This document shows, in pieces, positions 10,478 to 24,227 of a stretch of 64,000 nucleotides of DNA. The notes beneath the pieces are model-generated. The model did no database searches. It was not told where the DNA came from and saw only the letters and a program-made list of their open reading frames with translations. Within the stretch, counting starts at the first letter, position 1. The number at the start of each line of letters is the position of its first letter. The stretch spans positions 54,702,001 through 54,766,000 of the forward strand of contig CP136895.1 in NCBI GenBank assembly GCA_034359265.1. Reading direction: 5' to 3'. This DNA comes from Canna indica. Lineage: Eukaryota > Streptophyta > Magnoliopsida > Zingiberales > Cannaceae. Made by a program: the position numbers and the translations under genes.

Positions 10478-12644
10478 AGGAAGATGGAGAATTGAAGTTG
10501 ACCATGGACATCAATGAAGAATTCATCATTGGTTGCAACTTCAAGTCATGAAGATGCCATAGGTATGAAAATTGGCATCTAGGTATCTTTGGTATCATCT
10601 CCTATAATCACTCGCTTAAATCATAGTCGGAGTTTTGATACATGCTTAATGTTAGTAGATGTTTCATTCTTGATAAGTCTTATTAAAATGATTTTTGATT
10701 TTGATTTCCCGGTCTCTTCAGAGACCTATGTAGCCTGTAATGGGCTCATGCGACCTTGCGGTTTTAAATCGTAGGCTCATCGTGGTCTTTCGGTTTTCAA
10801 CCAATAGGAATGGTTGGAGATCATGTTTTCATTAATATTATATTTATGATCTCTTAAATATTTGTTTTTGGATTAATGTCAACATATTTTGAAACAAATT
10901 TCAAACTATTTAGCAAAGTAAATTTCGAAGTCGATATTTGATTTTCTCTTTGCTATCTAGTACGATAACTTGTTAGTAGTTACATTTCCATTATGTTACT
11001 AATGAATATTGCTTGCAAGTTATCAAAAATGTGATGGAAAGTTAGTAGAGCCAAATTGAAAAGGAAATGAAAAATTTGTAAAATTCTCAAGGGTGAGGTA
11101 TGAGTTCAAATTTTGCAAAAATATTTGTATAATAATTGATTATTCATGATTAATGAAGTCTCTATGCTCATGATTGCTTTTGCTTGATAAATATATGAAA
11201 ATTCATGAGTAAGTTAATATTTGATAACTTAGGCAATTTCATATATTGATTGGATGAAATTTGCTCTAGGTTAGAATCTTTATTAGAGAACTTATTTTCT
11301 ATAGTTGGCAAACATGTCTTGAATGCATATATTACATGAGTCTAGGTTGTTACACTTGGTATCACATGAAGACTCATAACTAAATGAACAATGTGATCAC
11401 TAGATTAGTTCATGAGACTCAAATTGGAAATAATTGACCTAAGTCAATAATTTGACTTAGAAATTTCCTTTTGGATTTAAATTTTCACAAATATGTTTGA
11501 ATTCACTCATGTTAGATGTCAGTGTCTAAGTTAGAGAAAACATGAGTAGATAGCCAAGTTTGATTCTTAGCACTTTCACGGTTTCGAGCATATTTTGATT
11601 AAAATCGTGCTAAGCTCATAACTTGACTAAACGATATTAATTTCACTCCAAACTTGATAAACAAGTGTTAAATGATCATACCTTGATATCTAGGAAATTT
11701 GAGCAAAATCTGAAATCGGTGGATAAACAACTCATATTTACAAAAATGCCACTGATCTTGTAGAGTTTTTAGAAAATTGTAGGAATATCCTTTTTGAGTG
11801 ATTCTTGATTTTTTGGAACCCTCATAGGGTTTAATTTGTGAAAAAAAAAAATCACAAAATTTGGATGATCACACCCTCTCGAAAAATAATTTTTGTTAAG
11901 GGGTAAAAACCAGGGCAGATCGAGCGGTCGATAGGCATTCGACCGCCCGATCGACCGGCGGGCGAATAATCGCTCAGATCGCCCGATTTCTCACCCAGAT
12001 CAAATCCTAGCCGTTCAATCCATTTATTTAAGCCCGAAACTAGGGCTTCCTTGCCCATTCGATCGGCTACCCCATCCTAAGTCCTCTCTTTTCTTCTTCT
12101 AGGGTTCTATCTCCTCTCCAAGACTCCCTTTCAAGGTAAAAATCTTTCCTTGTCTATCACTCTTGAAATTATAGTCAAAAACATGATTTTTCTCATCTTT
12201 TACTCTCAATGTACCTTGTTTCATACACAAAAATATGATTCATGCTTATTTTACATGAATGATAACTTTTGTTTAGCATGTTCTCTCCAAAAATAAGTCT
12301 TCTTTCAACAAAAATCAAATATTTCATGCCTTCTTCAAATGACTCATCATTTGCTCTTTGATAGAATTTTATTTTGATGTCTTCTTAAAAGAATCTTATT
12401 TTGGTCAAAAACAAAAATGCTTTCTATTTTTCTCTAGTCAAAACATTTTATTTTGATCTCTTTATTTGTGGATCGTCTTGTCTAATCATCTTTTTTCTTT
12501 TTTTTTTCATTCATCTAGAGATTTAATGAGAAATTTTTTTTTCATGGATTCATGTCAATCTTCAAAATATTTTTAGCTTTCTTTCACTTGAGCTAAAAGC
12601 ATGCATCTTTCATTTAAAAATAATTATCTATATCATTTTCAAAA
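10478..12644 (+). other. Non-coding interior of element A
   Basis: AT-rich DNA with no credible ORF, lying where pol would be in an autonomous element. Segments match the minus strand of 60966-63270, for example the stretch around 'gagacctatgtagcctg' (10720-10800 against 62935-63045). A small cluster of GTCGATC/GACCGCCCGATCGACC motifs occurs at 11918-11955, outside the LTR. A pyrimidine-rich tract follows at about 12060-12130. Confidence 0.65.
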
Positions 12645-13830
12645 TTGTCTTGCAACATGGCACCTAAAACCAAACTCCTATCCTTACCTGATAATCTTCT
12701 GACCCAGTTAGGAAAGAAACAAGCCTCTAAGTTTGTAGAAAGAGCCATCCTGCAAACACGGCCTGTTATTGTAGATGACTTAGAACGATTTGATATCCGA
12801 GGGAAACTTGCTAGCATGGGATGGGTATAGTTATTTAGGAAAACAGGTACCGGTATGCCCCATCCTAGTGAAAGTCTTCTTCTCTAACCTAGTAATAGAA
12901 AAGGCAAGACTTGGTGATGACTTAGTTCTACGATATGAAATTTTAGGAAAATCCATAGTCATAACCAAATCCCTCATTAGAGATGCTTTTGGGTTCCCTC
13001 TATTAGGAGCACGAATTTATAAGATGTCCACCCACCGTTTTCATGAGGAGCATCCAACTCATGAAATTGTATCTGCTATATGCCCTGAAGATTATGAGGG
13101 AGTGATCCCTACCCAAAGCATCAAGCTTTCACCCATTGCTAGGATTGTGCACCTCATCATTGCACATAATATTCTTCCTAGAGCAGGACACTACGATGAG
13201 GTCACCACCATGAGTTCTAGGGTACTTTTCTGTGCCATGTCTAGTATCCCTATAGATGTCCCTGACCTCATGCTTAGATATATAGCTGAAGTCCATTCCT
13301 CCAAAAAACAAGCCTTACCATATACCTCAATGATCTCTCATTTCATATATGAGGCTGGGGTTAATAGATCTAGGTTTGAGATAGAGCCTATTCCTAAACC
13401 CATAGATTCTTCCTCCCTTAGCCGCATGAAGATTCTTGAACATTAGCGCGGAAAAAGAACTCGAGGAGATCCTGTGGAACAAGCTGAGGATGAGATAGAG
13501 ATGGAGGAAGGTGAAGCTGCTAGAGGATCATCATCCGGCCCTTCCCGTGCGAGTCAAAGCGATCTGGAGCATCGCTTTGCTCAGTTTCAGATTAATTAGA
13601 TGGAATGGAACAAAACATCATCAGCTCACATGAAAGCGATCGACTGTCAGATGGACGAGTTTGGGACCATGATCAGTGAACATGGTCGTCGCATCGACGA
13701 GTATGGTCAACGTATTGACTAGTATGGTCAGCAAATAGATGAGTACGATCGTCGAGTTGATCAAATGTATGGGAGAGTGGATGAGATGTGGCAGTATTAT
13801 CAGTCGCATCCACCACCTGAGGACGAATAA
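12645..13830 (+). pseudogene. ORF of the 'putative plant transposon protein' family, broken
   Basis: It starts at 12651 or 12645 with MAPKTKLLSLPDN and reads to about 12825, where a frameshift near 'gggatgggtatag' moves it to the frame covering 12790-13446. In that frame 'LVKVFFSNLVIE...LIRDAFGFPLLG' fits the family found in non-autonomous plant retroelements. The frame continues past stops at 13444 (TAG), about 13600 and about 13720 to TAA at 13828. The last part has short repeats of the type 'RIDEYGQ-RIDEYG', predicted to form a coiled coil. The function of the family is unknown. Confidence 0.6.
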
Positions 13831-14227
13831 TCCTCCTTGATGATTTGGATGTATTGGTATTTTTCATCCTATGATATTAACTATGTGATGCATTGACACT
13901 TTCATCTTTATGAACATGTGTTTAGTTAACCTTGTGTTGATTAGTAATGTTCATCTTTGTTATGCTTGCTATATTTGTTTTTTTTTAATGGATGACAAAA
14001 GGGGGAGAGTACATGGATATGTGCTTATCCATAGGGGGAGTAAATATATTGATAAGGGAAGTAGTAAAATTAAATACATTCATGACAAAGTATCACACAA
14101 AATGATAAAAGAGAATTTAGAAGATACATGCATATAGATAGGGGGAGCTTAAATTGATTAACATTGCTTTATTTCCTTAATGCTTCCTTGTATCTTAATA
14201 TTAATCGTCATTGGTTTGTCATCATCA

Positions 14228-14240
14228 AAAAGGGGGAGAT
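14228..14240 (+). other. Polypurine tract of element A
   Basis: 'aaaagggggagat' directly precedes the TGTTAG start of the 3' LTR, the expected plus-strand priming site. The 400 bases before it (13831-14227) are AT-rich and contain further 'agggggag' runs at about 14000, 14030 and 14140. Confidence 0.8.
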
Positions 14241-15213
14241 TGTTAGCTGAAGGGCTCTTCCTTCATGCTATATTTCCTCATAATTATTTTGATGATAACA
14301 AACCCATTTAACATGTGTTTAAGCATGAAAATTGTAGGATCGATAAAAGATTCGTCAAGTCTATCGTATCTTGATCAATCCTCAAAATAGGTCAACGTGT
14401 GCATCAAAAATGCGTTAGGAAAGCATGGACAATCCTTCAATCATAAAGCACGTTGAAGAACGAAGCCGAAAATCGAGCGCAAAATAAAAAATCCAAGCTA
14501 GAAAAATTTCCAACTCTGTTTCGGTCAACCGAATGGAGTAAAAGCATTGCAGCAGCCAATTTGGTTGACCGATCAGTCGACCGAATGTCGCCAAAAAATG
14601 GCAGTAGCCATTTGGTCGACCGAAGTTGGTGAAATTATAAGGCTTTCGCTGCGTCGATCGATCGGTCGGTTGATCGACTAATGCCAAAAATTGGCAAAAA
14701 GTTCATCGAACGATCGACTGGTCGACTAGATGACTTAGCACGAGCGGCTTCACAGAGTCAATCGACCGATTGGTCAACCGCGCCAAATCTCGAGACAATT
14801 GATCGACCGAATGCTTATAGAAGCTGGCTTCGATTGACCGACTGGTCGACAGGGTATGAAGTAGTCATTTTTCCATCAAGCCGTCGACTCGTCGATCGAC
14901 CGATCAGAGGAAAAACATTACAGTGAGCCAGCGGTCGAATCGCCGGTCGACCGATGATTCGACCGGACCATCGATCGGGCATCTGTAACGGTCGAAAATA
15001 ATCCTGTTGACGCCCTATTTCAGCCAGACCTATATATACTCCCTTCTAATCTTTTTACTTAACTTTTCTCCCTCAGATCTTTGATGATAAAAGGTTCAAA
15101 AGAGTGATCAAATTGCATCTTCCAAATCTTCAAAGCGTCAAGTGTTCGTCTGCTAAGTCTTGATCCCTTGCTGCCAAAAGTGTTATACTTCAAAGGGTTG
15201 ATCAAGCTGATTA
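14241..15213 (+). repeat. 3' LTR of element A, truncated
   Basis: It aligns with 189-1150 of the 5' LTR, including the GTCGAC motif cluster (14520-14990) and TATA box (about 15031). Several motif units differ or are missing between the copies. The match ends at 'aagctgatta', after which the sequence becomes a different repeat, so the last third of the LTR is lost. Confidence 0.85.
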
Positions 15214-17184
15214 TACCATCTTGGCCTATCAAGTCTTCGGCATCCGGCCCTTGGGCCTACTTATGGTATTAGAATCCCGGCTACAACAGACTCTACCATA
15301 CAAGGTATAATCACACTGGCCGACCGGCCACATCATAGCAAGATGTAAACAAGAAATCTCGGGCCATCGACTAGGATGGTCCACTAGTCTCCGGGCACCG
15401 TCTGGGGTAGGGATAGCTAGTCCCACCCAACTGGGGTCTAACACCTAGCGGGCCCGCTGGTGCATCTCAAGACCCAAACACTGGCTGAGCTAAGCATTGG
15501 TCATTTCCAACCTCCACGCTTCTCGGCGGACCATCTTAAGCACATCACACAATCAAATGTCCTAGGGTTTACTTATATACACTTCGGGACCTTGCCCGTA
15601 TCCGGCCCTAATTCGAGCTACAGGGTCAACAAATTAATGCTGCCCTTCTAAAATTGTGCACGCTTAATAGTTCTAGGTTTCCAAAAATATTTACTAGAAG
15701 TCCTAGAAAGTTGTGTCATCTCCTAGCTAAGTTTCCATATATGCTAAGCATCTTTCAACGTCCTACAAGTTATCTAGCGTTATACGCTACCTTGGGTGAG
15801 GAATTCTATGTACTGACCTTGGAATTCCACCAATGAACATTTTAGGACAGCTTATATAATTTAAAGAAAAACAAGAATAACTTAGAGCAACTACTATATA
15901 TACCTACGAGATTCATCAATAATCATTTATACACTGCATTTAGAATTTATTTCAATAAGAAGCAACTTATAAAGCATGGTAAGATAACCATAAGTTCACA
16001 ACGCACGAAATACTAAGAAAGGTAAAATATTTCACCATTTCAAAAATTAAAGAGGAATGAGCTAAGGATGGTCACTAAGCAATCATTCCTACAATTACAT
16101 AAATCAATAAATTTACTTGGCATGGTTAGAGTTCTTCCTAAGTATCATCATGTCTCTATAATTTGAGCAAGAACATTACCATAACTGAGATAAATATAGA
16201 TCTGTAGTTGCGACAATCTCTAAGACGAACATCAATCATATGATACAAGTTCAACTTATCCATAAGCATGCGATCGCGAATCAAAACAACACAACCTGAA
16301 ACCAAGCATGTTAAATCCGAGCAGTCCACTTTTTCTCACCCTTGCCCTTGCTCGGCCAACTCAAGCAGGGTGACCCCCTATTCGGCCGAGTCCTCAAGGA
16401 TGAACGAGCATGGTTGCGACAATGACACGAGTGATAAATCCATAGATCTAACATATACGAACATAAAGCGATCTACGAGTTTCGAGACGAGCGAGGAAAT
16501 TGGGGAAATTTTCAGCATGACCTTTCCCCTTTTTTCTCTACTCGGCCAGCCCTCAAGAACGCGAAATAAACACGTTTAAAACACAAGATCATAGGAATAC
16601 ACAACGATTAAAGTTCTAATATGAAGAAACGCATCGATCGGCAAAAACTCGCTAGAGAAAACCCGGTTTCAAATCTTATAGGGCCGGCCACCCGCCTCCC
16701 TTCAAAAACTATACTAACCACTCACCTTGATTGGATCCCGAGGAAGCCTCGATATGTGAAGACGAGCTTCGATCTCCTCGAGAGTCGACGCGGACTCGGT
16801 GCCGACAAGATCTCCCATCTCTCCCTTTTTCCCCCTTGCTCGGGTTGTGTGCGGCTCCAAGATGAGCCGCACGGCTCATGATGAGGGATTATATTCCCTC
16901 ATCCACAAATGACTCAAATGCCCCTCATATGACTTAACCTCTACTCGATTCGATCCGAGTCCGATTCGGCTTCCATTCAATCCGCACTCAAGAGTCGAAC
17001 TCGACTTTAATAAACATCTTATGCATAAAAGGAAATAACCATTAAGCTAATTTAAACTTCATATTCTCATGAGTCGAGTTATATCTTCTACTCGAGGCGA
17101 TTCTGTGGCTCGACCCGACTAACCCCCGATCCAGTGCACTACACCAAAATAGATTTTTATATTATGAAATTTTCGGGTCTTACA
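15214..17184 (-). repeat. Gypsy-type LTR remnant
   Basis: Read on the minus strand it starts TGTAAGACCCGAAAATTTC at 17184. It shares a landmark with the Gypsy LTR at 35230-40934: a 'tgcggctcc...gagccgc' hairpin next to a symmetrical GGGATT...TCCC stretch (16850-16905 against 40605-40660). No coding region is credible. The left boundary is set by the end of the element A LTR match and may be off by some bases. Confidence 0.5.
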
Positions 17185-19330
17185 TAATTGATCATGTGAG
17201 TTTTCAGTTTGGATTTGTTCCTGATTATTTGAACGGATTTATTCTATTGGCGATTATTTGAACGGATTCACTACCTCGTGATTATTTGGATTGCAGGACT
17301 TGGTTATAAACTTCCACAAATAAGAATACTGATTTGGGTGGATCTCCAAATCAGATGTATAATCGCATTCCCAAATTAAGCTAAACACCCTCTTTCAGGT
17401 CTCAAATATCCATATTCCTAATATTATATGATTCGATTTCTTTGTGAACACATTGTAACATTCTTTCATTGAAGAACTTAACGTGAAACATGCATCACAG
17501 TCATTCTCTTTTATTTAATGTTTTCCTTTATTCTATGTAGAGAGCTATCTTTCTCAGAGTTTAAGTTACACGAAGATAAAATATAGGGTCATTCTCTAAA
17601 TTCTTGTTTAGATGGAACATTGTTCATTTTATTAGTGCTTAGCATGTATTTGATGCTATCCATTTTATATTGTTTCTACGTTATAGACTCTATTTTTCTC
17701 ATATCATACATGTTTAAAAGAAATAACATAATGGTAAGCTAAACTCCAAATGAATACTAACTTGGTTATTGCAAGGCATGGTTAGAGAATCATGTCTACG
17801 TACAGCTTGCCCAAAGAAGAGGTCTCACCCTCTTCCAGGTCTGGAATTTACAGGAATCATAATCATATCAGTTATAGTATAGCTTACCAACATGAGTGCT
17901 TGTGAAGAGTGATGATGCATGCATGCTTCATAGAATTGTGTAGGGACGTGATTAGTCACATGAGATGGAGTAAGTGTGATTACTTATATAGGGTTTGTAC
18001 TTTAGTTCCTTCTTCAACGCATTCAAATTGAACTTTGCCTTAGAACAATATATATAGCTCTTCATTTAATTCAATTAATCTTGGACCAACCTGGTCTAGC
18101 TAATGTTGCATATAACAGTTCGTTTTCTTGGATTTATGTTTAATGGAGTATATATGCATCTAAAAACATGCATTCTTGATAGAGTATATAAAACAAAACT
18201 TGAGAAAAAAACAACTTGTTTCTGTTTCTAAAAGATGAAACAAAGAATGGATTTTTGGGTCTTGTTTGAAGCATGGAGTTGTTGCTTAAACTTGACCTTC
18301 CGACACAATGCTCCCAGAAGAATCCCTAGTTGTATTTGTTGTCTATTAACACAATCTCCCTGGTCATTAGTTTAATTATTTAAATTTAGGGCTTGAATTT
18401 GTTCCCGATGTATGCATCCACACCTCCACATAATGCTGAAATGTGAGTGGAGTTAATACATTTTCTTGTATGTCCGCATGCAATCTCTCCTACTACCTAA
18501 AGCAGACAAGAAGTATCTCCATTCTACAACTCCTAGCTTTGATTCTAGGTCTTGCTAAAAGTTTGATTAATTAATCACAAGTAGAGATTTATAGCTAGTG
18601 GCATGATTAGCTACGGCTGATTTTTTAATTATTTTCAATGTGAACACTTAACTATTGATAGTTAACTATGCTAAGTAGGTAGATTATACTACATGCATGT
18701 ATTATCACTCCGTTTAATTAATATCTAAAGATATGAAAAGATTACAAGGATAAATCTCATTCAAGTTCTCAAGTCTTCTCCAGAACCCTAGCCTAGAAGT
18801 TGTCTTCTCCTCTCTTCTTAATTTGACCTTGTTGTGGTTGATTTGGAGATCCACCCAAATTAGCTCCGAACCAAATATATATGGTGTAGAATGATGATTC
18901 CATATTCTTGAATTACATAACTTCATCTCCCATAGTTTGGGTATTTGAGTACTTTTAGATCTCTCCATGGCAAAAGTCGGATTATACTTGACTAGTTGGG
19001 ATTCTTGGCATTCCATATTCCATATTATTTTTGATGTTTCATAATTTTTCTCAAAAGTAGGATTGAACTTGAGGTTCTGATATATCAACTTTGTTTGGAA
19101 TTACACACTGAGTACTTGTGCGCCAATAACTTTTTTTCTTTGTTTTGTTACTTAGCATCCCTTAGTTTCCAGTCTAATATTAGCATAGCAATTACTAGCA
19201 TGGTCTTGGGATAATGCGTCCTTTCTCCATAGTATTATATTGTCTTTTGGTAATTATTACTATAACTTGTTCATGAATACCCTTTTTCTTATGTTAGTTC
19301 TCTAATCAATTAGCTTGTTTGATACCAACT
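17185..19330. other. Unassigned AT-rich DNA
   Basis: No gene is recognised. An inverted pair of 'atttgggtggatctccaaat' copies occurs at about 17333 and 18840, which may mark an old element. The ORF on the minus strand at 18714-19088 has no recognisable motif and is not called. Confidence 0.4.
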
Positions 19331-19357
19331 CACTACTACATTTTGGCTATGTGGTCA

Positions 19358-19600
19358 CGTCACTTTTGGGAACAGTTGAAAAAGTGTTCCTATACATTTC
19401 TTATAGGAACGGTTTTGAAAATTATTCTCATAGTATATTGGCTAAGGGAACACAATAAAAAATCGTTCTCATAGCCAATATATGAGAATGGTTTTCGAAA
19501 CTGTTCTCTTAGTCCTTATACTATGGGACAGAAAAAAAGAACCGTTCCCGTAGCCAATTTATGTGAACGGTTCCCGTAGTCTAATATGCGCTCGTGTTCA
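19358..19600. repeat. Left subterminal repeats of the 9.1-kb CACTA-ended element
   Basis: Motifs of the type 'gggaacggtt' and 'aaccgttcc(t/c)atag' alternate in both orientations. The opposite end (28030-28400) has the same motifs. Confidence 0.8.
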
Positions 19601-19898
19601 TTAAACTGTTAATAATATGAAAAATAATGATCAAATCCAATGGGTAATGCGAATCTTAAAGCAGACGAGGATTTGGACGTCTCACCGACATCACACCGTT
19701 TCCTATACTCAAAATAAAAGATCCCGCCCGCCCGATTCTTTGTTTTTTCCCTTTCCCTGCGACAAAACCCTCCCAAAAACCCTCGTCATCTCCACCGCCC
19801 GACTCAAAACAGTGCCGCAGAACTCCCCTCATCATCTCCACCTCCCTTTCTGAGGAACTCTCGGCCATCCCTTTCTCCACCTCCCCTCAAACCCTCGG

Positions 19899-20049
19899 TC
19901 ATCCTCATCGAAGAAGAGCTCGATGCGATCCGGATTGACCCTCTGCGACGCCTTTGGGGCGATCCAAACGGTGATCCCCTCAAACGCCTCTACGACGCCG
20001 AACGGCATGACACCACCGTCCGCCTCGTGACATCGCAATCCAAATCCAG
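19899..20049 (+). pseudogene. Candidate captured first exon
   Basis: An open stretch encodes a non-repetitive peptide with PLRRLWGDPNGDPLKRLYD and ends at a plausible donor (CCAG|GTTCGT). GC content is well above that of the surroundings. Upstream (19730-19890) is C-rich leader-like DNA. The family is not recognised. It may belong with the two small exons at 27596-27807 on the same strand. Confidence 0.35.
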
Positions 20050-22830
20050 GTTCGTCTCTCCCTCCCCAAGTTCGTCGGCATCTAACTTATTGTAATTAAC
20101 TATTGTGATGTCAATCGTGGGTGCATAGGTTAACTTTGCTATAGAAGGAGAAGAATCATGAGATTCCTCAAATCTTCTGTTTATCTCCTTCTGTCTTCTC
20201 TCAGATTCTTTTATCCCCAAATCATGAGATTCTATGAATCAATATTTATATCCAGTAGAAATAGGAGCAACTGCTATGCTTATCAGTTTATTCTTTTACA
20301 TCTTATTGAACTATGTTGTCTTTCTGCTTGTCTGATTCGAGTATACCCAAGTTGTTTGTTTATTCTTGGATATGGAGAAAGTTTTCCTTTCTGTACTTCT
20401 TTTATTTTTTCTTGCTATTTAGCATAATGGCATTGCTCTGAGCATGTTGAGAATATTGTATTTTAACATAAATCGGATTATATGAAAATTTCTATTTCAA
20501 TCATTTGAATAAATGTTGAGAATAGATTTGGCGTAATAGACGAGAAACGAGAGAAAAAAATAAAACACGCACAAGAACACACAAGTTTATATAGGACGAC
20601 ACAAGCCCACATCCCAAAGGGTCCAAAAAATCTGCGTAGTGCAACATAAGAGGGTTAGGGCAAATCAATCACCATACATCCCAATAATAAAGATAAAGCG
20701 AATACAATCCAATCGTCATTCATATCTATGGCATGCAAAAGAGTATTATGACCGACGATGATTAAGAACCAAGTATGGCTCAGCAAATCTAATAATCTTG
20801 TCTTGCCATTTGCCTACGGCCAGGAAATTAGCAATTGAATATTACATTTGCATGAACAAGAGGGTTACTTCATTCATTAAAAACAATAGTTTATTTGGAA
20901 ATAGGAATAGTTAAATGGCTAACGGCAAGGAGGGAGAAGAGTTCCACTAGCAACTTAGAATACATTAGACCTTTTCTTCATATGTAATCGTGTCAGACAT
21001 ATCATATATTAAAATGAAGCATAACTTCATTTGGTTTAATCATGAAATCAAGATCACAGGCTTAGTTAACTAACATTCTTAAGAAGGATAGGTAACACAG
21101 TACCTAAGTTCTTCATCAACAAAAGATTTCTTTTTCACTGAAGCTAGAGTTCTTCATCAAGCTTGTAATACCATTAACAGATGCCAACTTTCCTGCTAAC
21201 CCAAGCTTTTCCTAGTTTCTCTCCTTTAGGCTTTAAGAATCTTCAGCTCATTACACACATGACCAAAACAGTACTAAATCTAAAAGCATATATTATTTGA
21301 TTTCCATGTTAAATGTGATTGTATATTAATTAATTAATTAACTAATGCATGTTCAGCATTCTACGTATGAAGATGTGGCTCATTCTTTATACATTTCATA
21401 TCAAAATTAGCTTTTAAATGGAGTTGAGGAGGTTCTGCTTCCTTCAATTCTTTATTCCTGTTCTTATTTTTAGGATGTTAGTGGATGAATAATAAGGTTT
21501 ATGATCATTTGAAGTTAAGTTTCAATTTTAATTGTTTTCAGTAGCACTGATGTGCATATATTATTTACCATAGAAAAGGGGCAACAACTTGTTTGCTTAT
21601 TTGTTGTGAATGTGAGGTTGACGCAAGCACTATAGTTGATGAATGAGAAAACACGATACAGTTTGCTAGTTGGAGAGAGTTAATTTTATCTCTTTTCTGA
21701 TTTTTGGCTGACAGAGATGGGATGGAAACTTACTGCATATTCCTACATAAGTACTAGCCTACTAGTGCACGGGGTCACCCTTTACATTTCATTTTCTAGA
21801 TAAATTGAGCATGTGTTTTTGTCACATGTCAGGTCGAATTTTATCTTTGTTTCATAGTTGACATTATCATGATGCATATTCCTACATAAGTACTAGCCTA
21901 CTAGTGTTGAGCATGTCAAGCATATACTTGTCTGTTTATTTGATCACACTGCTATTTTTGTTTTCCTCTGAGGGGGACTCGATCTATATCCTTAGCCTTC
22001 AAGAATTTCATAAGCAAGTTATACAAAGTTAGCCTCATTGAGCGCTTGTAGAGGGTAAATTTTCATATTCGTATATCTTGAAAATTGTGCCAATTTTATC
22101 AAATAACTTTATTCAAAAAAAGAGAAAACTAGTGACACCTATTTGTTATGAAATGCATTCTTGTCATTGATAAGTTCAATAGAGTGGCAATGATTTTCTA
22201 AGCATAGCATGTTCTAAGTTAAGAATGCATCTATAGGTATTTATCATACTTAGTAGTTTTCTAAGTTGATAAAATTGTATGCTATCATCATCTACTCAAG
22301 TTTGGAACTGTGAGAAAATGCTGCCAGGTGTGATGAAGCAGCCAAAAATGGAATCCGGGGAACTTCTCCAATGTAATCCAATGCCTATAACTAACTCAGG
22401 AGACTAAACAATGGAATGATCATTTTGGTTAAAGATAATTTTGCTTTTGCTATCTATCTAGTTGAATTGGTCTTTAGATCTTGAAATATTGATCTTATTC
22501 AACTTTTGAAATAAGAAATAAAGGACAGAACAAATATGCTAGATTTTTTATCCTTTGGCATATCCTCTTTGAAACCGTCCACTATATTTTTTTCTTCTAT
22601 TGTATTCTATAATTTGAGTTAGCCTTATGCTCAATAGAGCTGCTAATGATACCACAAAGGCTGATTGCTAGAAATTGGAGATAGAAGGACAAGTAATCCT
22701 GAAAAGAACAATAGAAATATGAAGGAATTTTTCTGTCTTAAGTCATTCTTATGCATGAATACCAAATAATAACATTGATAATTGTTATCACATATCATCA
22801 AAATCAACAACATAATTTGAAAATACTTAC
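20050..22830. other. Interior of the 9.1-kb element, no gene seen
   Basis: AT-rich, intron-like or intergenic DNA. Short direct repeats occur around 21745-21770 and 21875-21905 ('cctacataagtactagcc'). No ORF carries a known motif. Confidence 0.4.
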
Positions 22831-23520
22831 TATTAATAACATCAGAAATAGATGTCTCCAACCAGCTTAAAGAAGATATGGTCAAATTGAACTTTCCTTT
22901 GATATAATTTTCTGAGATAGCATCAAGAGATACAGGGTCACCCAGCTCCAATTTTCGAAGTGCTACTTCCAGGTCATGTAGGTAATCTATGTTTTTGTTT
23001 ATGCTATTGATATCAAACTCAAAGCTATCAAGCAATTCAATCTTTGATGACTCATCACAATTAGTTCTGAGAAGATACAAAAGCTCAATCTCATGCTCTC
23101 CAGCACCATTTTCCCTCTCATGAACACCATATAAAGGAATATCTGCTTTTTTTCTCTTACCTAACTTATGATTGATTATTTTAAAGTGAAGTAATGTTTC
23201 ATTTGTTAAAACAACAGAATTAACTTTCATCTGATCACTTTGAGATGCAATTGCACCAACTTGTCCCTTTAGCCATAGGATAAATAGTTTTTTCTCCAAT
23301 TTTGCATGAATAGAAACATTTTCAACATCTCCATGTAGAAGAGCTTCATGAGAAAAAGAAGAAAATAAGCCGTCATGATTCAACCAGTCTGGAATATCTC
23401 CATTGTGGAATATATATGAAGAAGTTACACTACAGAGGGAATATTGAACTACAACCAACAAGTAATACAAACTTAATTACTTACCATGACAACAATCGTC
23501 CTATAACCAAATCTGTAACC
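22831..23520 (-). pseudogene. Captured host gene fragment, two exons visible
   Basis: On the minus strand an exon runs from about 23448 (after 'ggttgtag') to 22831 (before GTAAGTATTT). It encodes about 205 residues of ordinary globular composition, including DIPLYGVHERENGAGEHEIE and KLELGDPVSLDAISENY. A preceding exon ends at about 23485 with RFGYRTIVVM before GTAAGTAATT. Clean splice signals and the absence of stops point to a real gene or a recent capture. I do not recognise the family. No further exons could be placed with confidence. Confidence 0.5.
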
Positions 23521-24227
23521 AAATTTAATCAACTGCTTTGATGGTTTAAGTGAAGTTCTTTCTTAAGCATAGCATGTTCTGTTTGTCTGATCATGCCACT
23601 GTAATACTATTCCCATATTAGATGTTGATGTGCTTCTAGGAATAATGCATGTTAAGTTGAGACTTCACTGTAACTCTAATGCATGTTCTGCCTTTTCAAT
23701 AAATATCCATGGATATTCTATTGTTTGTCTTGCCATAATCCATGATTATTTATCTATTTTTTTGATCCAGTTTGATTATCATTTAGTAAGTAGTTTAATT
23801 GGACATAGTTAATTCCTTTCTTATGGAAAAAGAAACTTGGATAAAGAATTTGGAGACAAGACAATTTACAGTTTGTCTTGAACGATGGATTTAGTTCACT
23901 GCCTTTACATCATACAGAGGCTTCCCACAGACCAAATCCATGACATTACTTCTAGCGCCATACTTCTTACAATTCTCTAGCTCGTATCTTGCTTGATTAC
24001 TGCTTTTATTAAGATAGATTTGGGTTTTATATCTGGGAAAAACTTAACTTGAGGTAGGCGATAAGGAGGGTGGAGTACTCTAAAAAGACGAATATTCCGC
24101 TACGTTCGTAACCTCGAGAAGTAACCTAGACATAATAACCTAATTTATCTGCATTAAAGGTAGTATAATAGCTCGACGCATGCTATAGAACATATTAAGA
24201 ACCCTGAACTTTATTTAGATTTATGAG

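Larger units (their letters stand above)
189..15213 (+). mobile_element. Non-autonomous gag-only LTR retrotransposon A (Copia-like), interrupted by a CACTA element
   Basis: Order: 5' LTR, tRNA-Met primer binding site, gag, about 2.2 kb of non-coding DNA, an ORF resembling the 'putative plant transposon protein' family, polypurine tract, truncated 3' LTR. No protease, integrase, reverse transcriptase or RNase H is visible, so it would depend on enzymes supplied in trans. The CACTA insertion at 1915-9162 splits gag. Without the CACTA element it measures about 7.8 kb. The 3' LTR stops near 15213, about 600 bases short of full length. Confidence 0.8.

Noticed and set aside
14241..17184. Whole segment as one unusually long 3' LTR of element A
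   Set aside because: Similarity to the 5' LTR stops at 15213. The rest begins and ends like a different LTR on the opposite strand.
18714..19088. 124-residue minus-strand ORF
   Set aside because: No motif, AT-driven composition, no splice context, and not placed in any element.
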